In this document: piece by piece, positions 1 through 6,453 of the stretch
Numbering within the stretch: position 1 is the first letter of the stretch
How the letters are laid out: every line of letters starts with the position of its first letter
Assembly (NCBI GenBank): GCA_964388785.1
Contig: CAYMBX010000022.1
Span: 1 to 16,068 of the forward strand
DNA length: 16,068 nucleotides
Source: VGKU01 sp964388785
GTDB taxonomy: Bacteria > Patescibacteriota > Patescibacteriia > UBA9934 > GWF2-40-263
Direction: 5' to 3'
Notes under the pieces: generated by a model
Seen by the model: the letters and a program-made list of their open reading frames with translations, nothing else
Told to the model about the DNA's origin: nothing
Database searches by the model: none
Translations under genes and position numbers: made by a program

Positions 1-97
1 TAAATTGAGCGGAACACGTGAGGAGCTTGGCAGAGAGGAGGTGATGCACGGCGCATTTTTGATGTAGAGAGGACTGTCGCGTAAGTCCTATAGAATA

Positions 98-3037
98 TCA
101 GAACAACTCAATTGGATTTTCCGGAACAAAGATTTCCCCCTCTTCTCCTTCTGCTGTCGTTTCGGCTTCGTTGTTACTTTGCGGAACAATCTTCACGATC
201 ACCCCGGCGGTTTTAATGGACTCGCCGGATTTTTTCAGTGCATCTGCGGAAAGGGCGTAGGAGCCCGTCTCGGGCAGTTGCCATTCAAATGTGGGAAATA
301 CGCTGTTTGGATTGTTAATTTGTCCGATAAACTGGCGCGCGCCCGATCCGATCGGGTCCGCATAGACACGAACCCAACTGTACTCTGAGGGCTGCTTGAG
401 TGAGACAACGATCGCGTAATTTGTCCCTGTTTTTTCGATTGTCTGACCGTTTTTAGGATCCACAAGTGAAAGAGATGCATCGGTCGGATCTTCTGTGACC
501 TGGATTCCGGAGGTAACAGATCCCTGATTTTCCACATCATCGTATCCGATAGCTTTGAGCGTGTGGAAACCTTTGTCGATTGAGTTAGGGAGGTGAGTCG
601 AAATGGAAAACGGCGACGAGTCATCCGAACCGATGTACAATCCGTCCACATAAAATTCTACTCGGCTTACCCCTCGTGGGGCCGAAGCAAGCACTTCAAT
701 ATCGATTGAACGTCCGATTGATCCGTTCTCTTGCGGTTTTATGAATTTGACGATGGGAAAGTTTTCTGGGATGTGTACATCGTCAAATGCTGTGGGTGGA
801 GCTTCTTGTGATATTGTTTTTCCCGTTTTTTCTTGTTGTGTCTGTATCCAAGAAGTAATCGCCGACTCCCATGGTGCATAATACGGATCTTTTTGTGGTT
901 CCGAAGGAGGAGTACCAAGCGGATCGGCCCGATCGACATAATGCAAAATGGAGTGGTACTCCGCGAACGTGCGCTCTTCTTTGTAGGATTCCGGCGTGTA
1001 TTGCGTTGCAATCTTGCCGGATGCTTTGTCGATCACAAGCCTGGCTGAACTGATTTGACCATCCAAAATCGGTTTCCCGGTCTGTTGAATGGTCGGCGCA
1101 TTGAAGGATTCAATCGGTGTGCCTGAGAGCGCACGCTTCATAAATGCGTTCCAAATCGGTCCAGCGGCGGAGAACCCTCCTGCACTTTTGGTCATTTCCG
1201 TATTGTCATTGTTACCTGCCCAAACACCGGCGGCAAGCGATGGGGTGTATCCCATCAGCCACGCGTCACGGTTGTTGTTTGTGGTTCCGGTTTTGGCTGC
1301 GACAGGTCGATCCCCGAGTTGCAAAGGGCTGTTGGTTCCAAACACGGGCGCACGCGCATTGTTGTCGGAAAGGACGTGAGTCAGAATTTTTGCAGCATTT
1401 TCATCAATCACGCGTTTGCCCTTGGATTCTTTCCATTCTTTGAGGACGACACCGTCCGCGTCTTCCACACGTAAAATGGACACCGGTTCATGGCGGATTC
1501 CTTCGTTTGCAAACACCCCATAGGTAGATGTGTGTTCAAGTAGGCTTACCTCACCGCCTCCCAAAACAATCGAAAGACCAAACGCACTGTGATCGGAGAA
1601 GGAGGTGTACCCAAGCGAGGTGGCAAAATCAAGAATCGGCTCGACACCAACGAGATAGGCAAGTTTGACGGCAGAGATATTTAGCGAAAGCTGCAGAGCA
1701 TCCCGCAGACGCACCGGTCCTCGTTCGCTGAGATCGTAATTTTTTGGTGCATACGTGCCTGTTGGGGTGGGGAAATTCGTGTTCACATCCCAAAGAACCG
1801 TATTGGGGGTATAGCCCAATTCAAATGCCTTGACATAAACGATCGGTTTAAAGCTGGATCCGGGTTGTCGGATTCGCGTCGCAATGTTTACTTGTCCGTC
1901 AATTTCCTCATCGAAGAAATCTTTGGAACCGACCATCGCAAGGACGTGTCCAGTATGCGGATCGATCGCCACAAGTGAGGCGTTGCTGAAACGAAGATCT
2001 TTACCCTTTGCCTCCACGTGATTCTTCACCTCCTCCTCGGCAATCACCTGATAGTCATAATTGAGTGTGGTGATGACTTTTAATCCCCCTTCTTCAACCG
2101 CGGTTCGACCATATTCCTCCTCGAGAAGTTCTTTCACATAGAGCACAAAATGCGGAGCATCGATGTTCGTCAGTCTTGGCTGAAGCGGGGTTTCTTCTTT
2201 CAATGCTTGATCGAGTTGTTCTTGTGTGATGAATCCCAGACCGTGCATTTCCGTCAAAATATAATTACGTCGTGCAAGCAGTCGATCGGGATTATTAATA
2301 TAGGTGGTTGGTGCTTTTGGAACCGCGGCAAGCGTTGCGGCTTCCGCAAGTGTCAATTCGTTCGCGCTTTTTTTGTAGAAATTTTGGGCGGCCGCCTCGA
2401 TTCCGTAATAGGTGGATCCATACGGAATTTCGTTGAAATAAATTTGAAGAATCTCATCTTTGGAATATCGGCGTTCAAGTTCCAAGGAAAGGACGAGTTC
2501 CTTAATCTTGCGCGTGATGGTTTTTTCATTTGAGAGAATCGCGTTTTTCACGAGCTGTTGAGTGAGTGTTGATCCGCCCACGCGGTTGCCGCGCAGGTTC
2601 TGAAAGATCGCGCGCGCGAATCCCTTAAAATCAAAACCACTATGCTTGCAGAAGTTTCGGTCCTCCGCAGTGATGGTGGCTTGAAGGGCATAGATCGGAA
2701 TGCCGTTTGGATCCGTTTCAAGTGCAGCATCATCTTGGCAAAACCCTTCCTGAATTTTCTTCAGCGTGCGGTTTTCGTCCCCGAATATTTCATACAAGAG
2801 GTGCTCTCCTGTACGGTCGTATATTTTTGTAGTCTGTGAGATGGCTCGTTCCGTCAGGGAATTCGGATTCGGCAGATTGCGGCTTGCAAACGCGACCATC
2901 ACGACCAGGACAAGCGAGAGTGCGAATCCAATCGCAACGGTGGCAAGAATCAAGTTTTTGATGAAGGGTCCTCGCGTGGTTCGGGAAGACTGACGTTTGG
3001 GTTTCCAACCTTGGGTGTTGTAGGTATAACGTGTCAT
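98..3037 (-). CDS. Class A penicillin-binding protein (PBP1A-type transglycosylase/transpeptidase) with C-terminal Ig-like region
   Basis: A bifunctional peptidoglycan synthase of 979 aa, anchored in the cytoplasmic membrane and acting outside it. A basic N-terminus precedes one transmembrane helix at about residues 29-51. The glycosyltransferase (GT51) domain spans roughly 60-270. It shows the catalytic Glu in the EDRNF motif (E125), GGSTLTQQLVKN (154-165) and the RKIKELVLSLELERR helix. The transpeptidase domain shows all three signatures: SSFK with nucleophile S394, SLN at 451-453 and KTGTT at 582-586. After about residue 760 come two beta-rich segments that look like bacterial Ig-like repeats (one contains RVEFYVDGLYIGSD), which could bind wall polymer. 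No Shine-Dalgarno precedes the ATG. A TATCCT -10 (3056-3051) lies 13 nt upstream, so the mRNA may have almost no leader. The gene diverges from the 3D-domain gene and shares its wall-synthesis theme with the downstream Ddl gene. Confidence 0.96.
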   Translation of the reverse strand: MTRYTYNTQGWKPKRQSSRTTRGPFIKNLILATVAIGFALSLVLVVMVAFASRNLPNPNSLTERAISQTTKIYDRTGEHLLYEIFGDENRTLKKIQEGFCQDDAALETDPNGIPIYALQATITAEDRNFCKHSGFDFKGFARAIFQNLRGNRVGGSTLTQQLVKNAILSNEKTITRKIKELVLSLELERRYSKDEILQIYFNEIPYGSTYYGIEAAAQNFYKKSANELTLAEAATLAAVPKAPTTYINNPDRLLARRNYILTEMHGLGFITQEQLDQALKEETPLQPRLTNIDAPHFVLYVKELLEEEYGRTAVEEGGLKVITTLNYDYQVIAEEEVKNHVEAKGKDLRFSNASLVAIDPHTGHVLAMVGSKDFFDEEIDGQVNIATRIRQPGSSFKPIVYVKAFELGYTPNTVLWDVNTNFPTPTGTYAPKNYDLSERGPVRLRDALQLSLNISAVKLAYLVGVEPILDFATSLGYTSFSDHSAFGLSIVLGGGEVSLLEHTSTYGVFANEGIRHEPVSILRVEDADGVVLKEWKESKGKRVIDENAAKILTHVLSDNNARAPVFGTNSPLQLGDRPVAAKTGTTNNNRDAWLMGYTPSLAAGVWAGNNDNTEMTKSAGGFSAAGPIWNAFMKRALSGTPIESFNAPTIQQTGKPILDGQISSARLVIDKASGKIATQYTPESYKEERTFAEYHSILHYVDRADPLGTPPSEPQKDPYYAPWESAITSWIQTQQEKTGKTISQEAPPTAFDDVHIPENFPIVKFIKPQENGSIGRSIDIEVLASAPRGVSRVEFYVDGLYIGSDDSSPFSISTHLPNSIDKGFHTLKAIGYDDVENQGSVTSGIQVTEDPTDASLSLVDPKNGQTIEKTGTNYAIVVSLKQPSEYSWVRVYADPIGSGARQFIGQINNPNSVFPTFEWQLPETGSYALSADALKKSGESIKTAGVIVKIVPQSNNEAETTAEGEEGEIFVPENPIELF

Positions 3038-3050
3038 AGAAGTCTGCTAC

Positions 3051-3079
3051 AGGATAGCCGTTTTTGCGGTTTTTTTCCA
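3051..3079 (-). promoter_or_regulatory. Probable promoter of the PBP gene
   Basis: On the minus strand, TGGAAA (3079-3074) and TATCCT (3056-3051) are separated by 17 nt. The -10 box ends 13 nt before the ATG, predicting a leader of only about 6 nt. The -35 is a weak match, so the call rests mainly on the -10 and on the similar short spacing at other genes in this window. Confidence 0.4.
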
Positions 3080-3108
3080 TGATTTCTTCAACTGAGGATA
3101 ACTATTCG

Positions 3109-3137
3109 TTGACAAAAAGCGATTTTTATGGTATTTT
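3109..3137 (+). promoter_or_regulatory. Promoter of the 3D-domain gene
   Basis: A perfect -35 TTGACA (3109-3114), a 17-nt spacer and TATTTT (3132-3137) form a sigma-70-type promoter. The spacer is A-rich then T-rich and ends in ATGG, as does the spacer of the promoter at 14170. Transcription should start near 3144, about 82 nt before the ATG. Confidence 0.75.
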
Positions 3138-3143
3138 AGATGC

Positions 3144-3172
3144 GCTCCCAAGACGTTCGACGGGAGCTTTTT
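3144..3172 (+). promoter_or_regulatory. Terminator-like hairpin at the extreme 5' end of the 3D-gene transcript
   Basis: GCTCCC (3144-3149) pairs with GGGAGC (3162-3167) around a 12-nt loop and is followed by five T residues. The hairpin begins at the predicted transcription start. It could be a 5' mRNA-stabilising stem-loop or a promoter-proximal attenuator. Sequence alone does not separate these. Confidence 0.5.
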
Positions 3173-3225
3173 GTTTGGTGATTTCGCCTGTCTTGTGCCC
3201 ACCAAAATGGAGGAGGGTACACGGT

Positions 3226-3780
3226 ATGCGAAATACGCAATACAAACAATTGAAGAAATTGTGGTTGGGTGCACGCGCAAAGGCGATCACCACACAGATC
3301 TCACTTGGAGCGTTCGTCTTGGTTTTGGTCGCATCTGTTTTTTACCCGACTATCGCGAATGCTGACATGGAATACGAACAGCTTCTGCCCGATACTCATA
3401 CGGTTGCGCTTATTATTGAGCAGATGAAAAACGAAACGCGCCCGTACGGTCGTCTCCCACAATCCCCGGACGCTCCGCCACGCCGTACATACACAATTCC
3501 GATCACCGCTTACACGTCGGAAGTCGGTCAAACAGACGAAACGCCGTGTATCACTGCTTCCGGTCTTGATGTGTGTCAGCGTAATGAAGAGAACGTGGTA
3601 GCGGCCAACTTCTTACCGCTTGGTACACGTGTGCGTATCCCGGAACTGTACGGAAACCGCGTCTTCTACGTGGAAGATCGCATGAATGAGCGTTACCATT
3701 ACAAAATGGACATTTGGATGAAGCAAAAGAAAGATGCAAAACAGTTCGGGGTGAAGTACGCGACCATCGAAGTGTTTTAA
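3226..3780 (+). CDS. Secreted 3D-domain (RlpA-like double-psi beta-barrel) protein
   Basis: A 184-aa exported protein. The start at 3226 is chosen because GGAGGAGGG (3209-3217) lies upstream at good spacing, and because translation from it gives a signal peptide: a basic N-terminus, a hydrophobic core at about 26-40, and a likely cleavage after ANA (residue 46). An upstream in-frame ATG at 3064 lies ahead of the promoter and is not credible. Residues 88-184 match the 3D domain: an ITAYTS opening strand, PLGTRVRIPELYGN, a DRMN turn (D151), MDIWM (D162) and a terminal FGVKYATIEVF strand. The family is linked to peptidoglycan cleavage or remodelling. C108 and C117 could form a disulfide. It sits between the PBP and Ddl genes, which fits a wall-remodelling role. 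Substrate is not known. Confidence 0.88.
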   Translation: MRNTQYKQLKKLWLGARAKAITTQISLGAFVLVLVASVFYPTIANADMEYEQLLPDTHTVALIIEQMKNETRPYGRLPQSPDAPPRRTYTIPITAYTSEVGQTDETPCITASGLDVCQRNEENVVAANFLPLGTRVRIPELYGNRVFYVEDRMNERYHYKMDIWMKQKKDAKQFGVKYATIEVF

Positions 3781-3793
3781 ACGAATGCATTTG

Positions 3794-3832
3794 AAAACCC
3801 GGCTTTTTCATAAGGTCGGGTTTTTGGTTTTT
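3794..3832 (+). terminator. Intrinsic terminator after the 3D-domain gene
   Basis: AAAACCCG (3794-3801) pairs with CGGGTTTT (3817-3824). The hairpin is followed by the T-rich run TTTTTGGTTTTT. It lies 14 nt after the stop codon and separates this gene from the ddl gene. Confidence 0.8.
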
Positions 3833-3843
3833 ACGAAACTCGT

Positions 3844-3849
3844 TATGAT
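3844..3849 (+). promoter_or_regulatory. Candidate -10 box of the D-Ala-D-Ala ligase gene
   Basis: TATGAT ends 9 nt before the ATG. The only -35 at 17-nt spacing is TTTTTG, a poor match inside the preceding terminator's T-run. Because a GGAAGGG lies between the -10 and the ATG, a short leader is possible but uncertain. Confidence 0.35.
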
Positions 3850-3858
3850 GGAAGGGCT

Positions 3859-4719
3859 ATGAAACAAATTGCCGTGCTCACCGGCGGAGAAAGTTCGGAA
3901 CGCGCTATTGCTCTTTTGTCGGCAAAGACAGTGGAAAAGGCATTGTCATCATATTACCACGTACGTGTATTTGATTTCCCAAGAGATCTCAACGCTTTTT
4001 TGGCGTGCCGAACGGATTTTGTGGCAGTTGTTCCGGTGTTTCATGGTCGGGGCGGGGAGGACGGTCAGGTACAAGGGTTTTTAAGAACAATTGGCATTCC
4101 GTTTATTTTTTCAGATATCGAAGCGCATGCAGTGGCGATAAACAAAGCACTTACTAAACAGAGAGTCGAGCACGCGGGGGTAAAAACACCAACCTGGCAG
4201 GTGGCGCAGTCCATTTCGGAAGTGATTCTTTGTCCGCCGATTGTGATCAAGCCGATTCACGAAGGAAGCTCAATTGGTGTGCGGATCTGTCAGAAGTTGG
4301 AAGGTGAGACGTGGGAGCATGAGGTGTTGGTTGAGTCCCTGATTGTGGGTCGTGAGTTTACGGTTGGTGTGATCGGAAACGGACAACCGCTGCCGGTGAT
4401 TGAGATTCGCTCAACACATACGTTCTTCGATTTTGAAAGCAAATATGATCCACATCTTGCGGAGGAAATCTGTCCGGCTCAGATCGATCAACGTCTTGCA
4501 GATCGTTTGCAGGAGATTGCGGTGGCCGTCCATCGACTGATCGGTATCCGTCACTTAAGCCGTTCAGACTTTTTGGTGGATGTAAATGGAGAGATTTGGT
4601 TCCTTGAGATCAATACTATTCCGGGCCTCACAGAAGCTTCACTTGTTCCAAAAGCGATTCGTGCCGCAGGACTTGATCTTGGTGAATTGTTGAATGAATG
4701 GATTCAAGAGGTGATTTGA
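3859..4719 (+). CDS. ddl: D-alanine--D-alanine ligase
   Basis: An ATP-grasp enzyme of 286 aa, slightly shorter than the usual 300-320. It joins two D-alanines for the peptidoglycan stem peptide in the cytoplasm. Family motifs occur in order: GGESSER (9-15), HGRGGEDGQVQGFL (62-75), NKALTK (95-100), the ATP-binding lysine in VIKP (K131), EGSSIGV (135-141), GREFTVGVIG (164-173), FFDFESKYDP (189-198), EICPAQI, RSDFLVD (235-241) and the metal-binding LEINTIPGLTE (249-259). All catalytic landmarks are intact. GGAAGGG (3850-3856) lies just 2 nt from the ATG, unusually close for a Shine-Dalgarno. With the PBP and 3D genes it forms a wall-biosynthesis cluster, but each gene seems to have its own promoter. 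Confidence 0.96.
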   Translation: MKQIAVLTGGESSERAIALLSAKTVEKALSSYYHVRVFDFPRDLNAFLACRTDFVAVVPVFHGRGGEDGQVQGFLRTIGIPFIFSDIEAHAVAINKALTKQRVEHAGVKTPTWQVAQSISEVILCPPIVIKPIHEGSSIGVRICQKLEGETWEHEVLVESLIVGREFTVGVIGNGQPLPVIEIRSTHTFFDFESKYDPHLAEEICPAQIDQRLADRLQEIAVAVHRLIGIRHLSRSDFLVDVNGEIWFLEINTIPGLTEASLVPKAIRAAGLDLGELLNEWIQEVI

Positions 4720-4721
4720 AA

Positions 4722-4756
4722 ATAACAAAGAACCGGTCGTACCGGTTCTTTGTTAT
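4722..4756. terminator. Bidirectional terminator between ddl and tRNA-Cys
   Basis: A perfect 16-bp inverted repeat (4722-4737 with 4741-4756) has a 3-nt loop. T residues follow on the minus strand, and its 3' arm is itself T-rich on the plus strand. It begins 2 nt after the ddl stop and ends at the last base of the tRNA CCA, so it can end both convergent transcripts. Confidence 0.85.
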
Positions 4757-4830
4757 GGAGGCCAGAGCGGGAATCGAACCCGCGCGTCGAGGTTTTGCAG
4801 ACCCCTGCGTTACCACTTCGCCATCTGGCC
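4756..4830 (-). tRNA. tRNA-Cys (GCA), CCA encoded
   Basis: Read on the minus strand, acceptor arms GGCCAGA and TCTGGCC pair perfectly. The D arm carries AAGTGGTAA. The anticodon stem-loop is GGGGT-CTGCAAA-ACCTC with anticodon GCA for cysteine. The T arm is GCGGG-TTCGATT-CCCGC. A discriminator T is followed by an encoded CCA. Total length is 75 nt. It has its own promoter (4871-4843) and terminator (4756-4722). Confidence 0.96.
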
Positions 4831-4842
4831 GCCAGCGTCCGA

Positions 4843-4871
4843 AATGTATCAGAGTTATTCTATTCTTTCAA
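4843..4871 (-). promoter_or_regulatory. Promoter of tRNA-Cys
   Basis: On the minus strand, TTGAAA (4871-4866), a 17-nt spacer and TACATT (4848-4843) predict a start near 4836, six bases before the mature tRNA 5' end. The -35 and spacer overlap the last codons of the upstream gene that ends at 4860. Confidence 0.65.
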
Positions 4872-5306
4872 CTCCCTGTTGAGATGTTCCAGGATTTCCA
4901 TGGGTGTACATTTTGTGAGAATCTTGGGCAAGAACAGATCCGTTCGTTCGAGCAAGTCACGGTGTAGTGTGTTCTTTAATTGGTTGATTGTATCGGGGGG
5001 AACCGTGAAGATGAGTCGCTCGTATGCGTCTGTCTGTCGCATGGACACAAGGGTATCGTTAAGTTTATGGAAGAGCTTGTCCGCGGAGATCTGTTTTATC
5101 TTCTCGGATTCTTCCGCGGAATGCATGCCGGAGGGGGTCATCATGGACGCACGTTCCACATTCTCTTTGGGTGGATAATCACTGGTGATCGTTTGTGTTT
5201 CCTCCATGTCCCTGTCGTGCGCGAGAAATAGACGTGCCATTTCATGGTTCAGAATTACAAGGCACATTTTTCGCTCGAATGGGGGAAACACATTTGGTAT
5301 TTGCAT
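4860..5306 (-). CDS. Putative 'host attachment'/baeRF-like protein
   Basis: A 148-aa soluble protein with no signal peptide or membrane segment. The N-terminal strand KMCLVILNHEMARLFLA (13-29) and the C-terminal part resemble the family annotated 'protein required for attachment to host cells', which is related to bacterial eRF1-like (baeRF) domains. That C-terminal part has an amphipathic helix (75-90), then ERLIFTVPPDTINQLKNTL (96-114), then KILTKCTPMEILEHLNREL (128-146). The middle (about 35-70) is charged and probably disordered. The family name comes from one plant-pathogen phenotype and does not prove adhesion; a ribosome- or RNA-linked role is as likely. No Shine-Dalgarno precedes the ATG. 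A minus-strand TATAAT lies 8 nt upstream, shared with the divergent transporter gene. Family assignment is by pattern recognition only. Confidence 0.6.
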   Translation of the reverse strand: MQIPNVFPPFERKMCLVILNHEMARLFLAHDRDMEETQTITSDYPPKENVERASMMTPSGMHSAEESEKIKQISADKLFHKLNDTLVSMRQTDAYERLIFTVPPDTINQLKNTLHRDLLERTDLFLPKILTKCTPMEILEHLNRELKE

Positions 5307-5322
5307 AAAGGCGGATTATAAT
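5294..5322 (+). promoter_or_regulatory. Promoter of the VIT1-like gene (leaderless), sharing a palindromic -10 with the divergent gene
   Basis: TTGGTA (5294-5299), a 17-nt spacer and a perfect TATAAT (5317-5322) place the start of transcription at or next to the ATG at 5331. The -10 lies in the palindrome ATTATAAT (5315-5322). On the minus strand this reads TATAAT (5320-5315), also 8 nt before the ATG of the divergent gene. Confidence 0.7.
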
Positions 5323-5330
5323 TTTTTCGT

Positions 5331-5885
5331 ATGAAACGGAACACTCTTCAGCGTACCATCATGGAGTCCATGCGTGAAATCATTTTTGGATTGGAAGATT
5401 CACTTGTGTCGACGCTTGGGGCGCTGACCGGAATTGCGATTGGGGCACGAAGTACTTACATCGTGATTCTCTCTGGGCTCGTTCTTTTGGCTGCCGAGGG
5501 AATGTCGATGGCGGCGGGAAGTTACCTGTCTTCCAAGTCCGCATTTGAAACGGAACGCTTACTTCACGAGCATGATGGAAAAGATTTTGACCACGAAGCT
5601 AATCCGATTCGTGCAGGATTGGTGATGGGGGTGTTTTATTTCATCGGAGGACTCGTACCACTCGCCCCGTATTTTTTCTTTTCGATCCAAACCGCCCTCC
5701 TGCTTTCCATCCCCCTGACAGCGCTTGTTTTGTTTCTTGTGGGAGTTTGGTCTTCCACCTATACACGGAGAGGAGCGATGCGTTCCGGTGCTGAGATGGT
5801 GTTTATTTCTCTCTCAGCCGCGCTGATCGGATATGTGATTGCGCGCGGAGTGAGTTGGTATTTTGGAGTTGAGGTAGTAAAGTAA
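5331..5885 (+). CDS. VIT1/CCC1-family iron/manganese transporter
   Basis: A 184-aa integral membrane protein. The N-terminal segment REIIFGLEDSLVSTLGALTGIA (15-36) matches the family's first-helix signature, in which a conserved acidic residue follows the FGL motif. The second helix at about 43-65 contains the AAEGMSMAAGSYLSSKS pattern typical of the family. A short acidic, His-containing cytoplasmic stretch (74-90) matches the position of the metal-binding region. Three more helices follow at about 95-113, 118-142 and 153-173. Known members move Fe2+ or Mn2+ out of the cytosol. The transcript is predicted to be leaderless. The next gene starts 7 nt after its stop and encodes a four-Cys metal-binding-type protein, which fits a metal-handling unit. 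Which metal is carried cannot be told. Confidence 0.88.
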   Translation: MKRNTLQRTIMESMREIIFGLEDSLVSTLGALTGIAIGARSTYIVILSGLVLLAAEGMSMAAGSYLSSKSAFETERLLHEHDGKDFDHEANPIRAGLVMGVFYFIGGLVPLAPYFFFSIQTALLLSIPLTALVLFLVGVWSSTYTRRGAMRSGAEMVFISLSAALIGYVIARGVSWYFGVEVVK

Positions 5886-5892
5886 AACTGAT

Positions 5893-6090
5893 ATGAACCA
5901 CGAAGTTCAACTTGGCGAACATGCAGACGAATGTGATGTGTGTCGCGCACCGATTGAAGATTTAAGCTCGGCGGTGACCAAAGAATATTTGGGAAAAGTT
6001 TTGACGTTCTGCAGTGACATTTGCTTGAAACGATACCTTGAAGACCCTGCTCTTTTTGCCGAGTTCCCGGACGATGAGGAATTGGAGTAG
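5893..6090 (+). CDS. Small four-cysteine (YHS/TRASH-like) zinc-finger protein
   Basis: A 65-aa protein with CxxC (C14, C17) and, 22 residues later, FCSDIC (C40, C44), followed by LKRYLEDPALF. That spacing and the trailing aromatic/Pro pattern resemble YHS/TRASH/MYM-type metal-binding domains, which coordinate Zn or sense metals. The C-terminus is strongly acidic (DDEELE). It starts 7 nt after the transporter stop with no Shine-Dalgarno, so it is probably co-transcribed. It might sense or deliver metal for the transporter, which is inference from context. Confidence 0.75.
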   Translation: MNHEVQLGEHADECDVCRAPIEDLSSAVTKEYLGKVLTFCSDICLKRYLEDPALFAEFPDDEELE

Positions 6091-6133
6091 TTTATCGGAT
6101 GATTAAGGTTGTGTAATTCACTCACGTTTACTG

Positions 6134-6178
6134 GGCGTTAGAGCTTGTTCTGCGAGCTCTCGAATAAGCTCTAACGCC
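6134..6178. repeat. 45-nt hairpin H1 (17-bp stem, 11-nt loop)
   Basis: Arms 6134-6150 and 6162-6178 pair over 17 bp with one G-T wobble, leaving an 11-nt loop (6151-6161). Its reverse complement matches hairpin H2 at the two ends, the stem top and most of the loop, while the middle of the stem differs. No T-run follows, so it is not a typical intrinsic terminator for the gene ending at 6090. Confidence 0.85.
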
Positions 6179-6294
6179 TGGCTGGATGTGAGGTTTTTCC
6201 TCGCTTCTTTAATTTTTGGGCAACCATTATTAGAGATTTTCATTTGATTGAAAGTTATTTTTGTTGGATGCGTGCCAAACTTTCGTCCTGACAC

Positions 6295-6339
6295 GGCATC
6301 ATGCCTTGTTCGAGAGCACGTAGAACAAGGCATGGTGCC
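6295..6339. repeat. 45-nt hairpin H2 (17-bp stem, 11-nt loop), inverted relative of H1
   Basis: Arms 6295-6311 and 6323-6339 pair over 17 bp with one wobble around an 11-nt loop (6312-6322). It shares GGC...CTTRTTC, a loop of the form GAGAGCWCGYA, and GAACAAG...GCC with the reverse complement of H1. Together H1 and H2 bound a 206-bp segment with inverted ends. The 116-bp interior (6179-6294) holds no convincing gene. Confidence 0.85.
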
Positions 6340-6357
6340 CACCAAGCGTTACGAATG

Positions 6358-6369
6358 TAAAACGTTTTA
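6358..6369. promoter_or_regulatory. Palindrome TAAAACGTTTTA upstream of the Fe-S operon
   Basis: A perfect 12-bp palindrome lies 46 bp upstream of the -35 of the cysteine desulfurase promoter. Its core AAACGTTT also occurs at 9993-10000 and 12699-12706, always between genes. It may be a regulator binding site; no regulator is encoded here. Confidence 0.35.
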
Positions 6370-6415
6370 ATCACAACATCAAAACAGAGATGGGAGTGAA
6401 AAGGAGAAGGAGGGG

Positions 6416-6444
6416 TTGTCACTCACCTCTTTTTTTGTTATCCT
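6416..6444 (+). promoter_or_regulatory. Promoter of the Fe-S operon (near-leaderless)
   Basis: TTGTCA (6416-6421), a 17-nt spacer and TATCCT (6439-6444) put transcription start near 6451, about 3 nt before the ATG at 6454. There is no Shine-Dalgarno between them. A 6-bp inverted repeat, GAGTGA (6394-6399) and TCACTC (6419-6424), overlaps the -35 and could be an operator. Confidence 0.65.
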
Positions 6445-6453
6445 CGCATAGCT

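Noticed and set aside
70..90. AGGACT/AGTCCT inverted repeat downstream of the PBP gene as a terminator
   Set aside because: The stem is only 6 bp and no T-run follows on the minus strand. Positions 1-97 otherwise show nothing assignable.
3064..3225. Extended N-terminus for the 3D-domain protein from ATG 3064
   Set aside because: The upstream start precedes the -35/-10 at 3109-3137 and would bury the signal peptide. The start at 3226 has a strong Shine-Dalgarno.
5759..5950. Minus-strand open frame across the end of the transporter gene
   Set aside because: It overlaps two well-supported plus-strand genes and its product has no recognisable features.
6118..6345. Possible small minus-strand gene (75 aa, or 41 aa from an internal Met)
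   Set aside because: The frame runs through both 45-nt hairpins, whose stem changes preserve base pairing. The N-terminal part is not protein-like, and no Shine-Dalgarno or promoter was found. The last 40 residues could fold as a helix, so it is not fully excluded.
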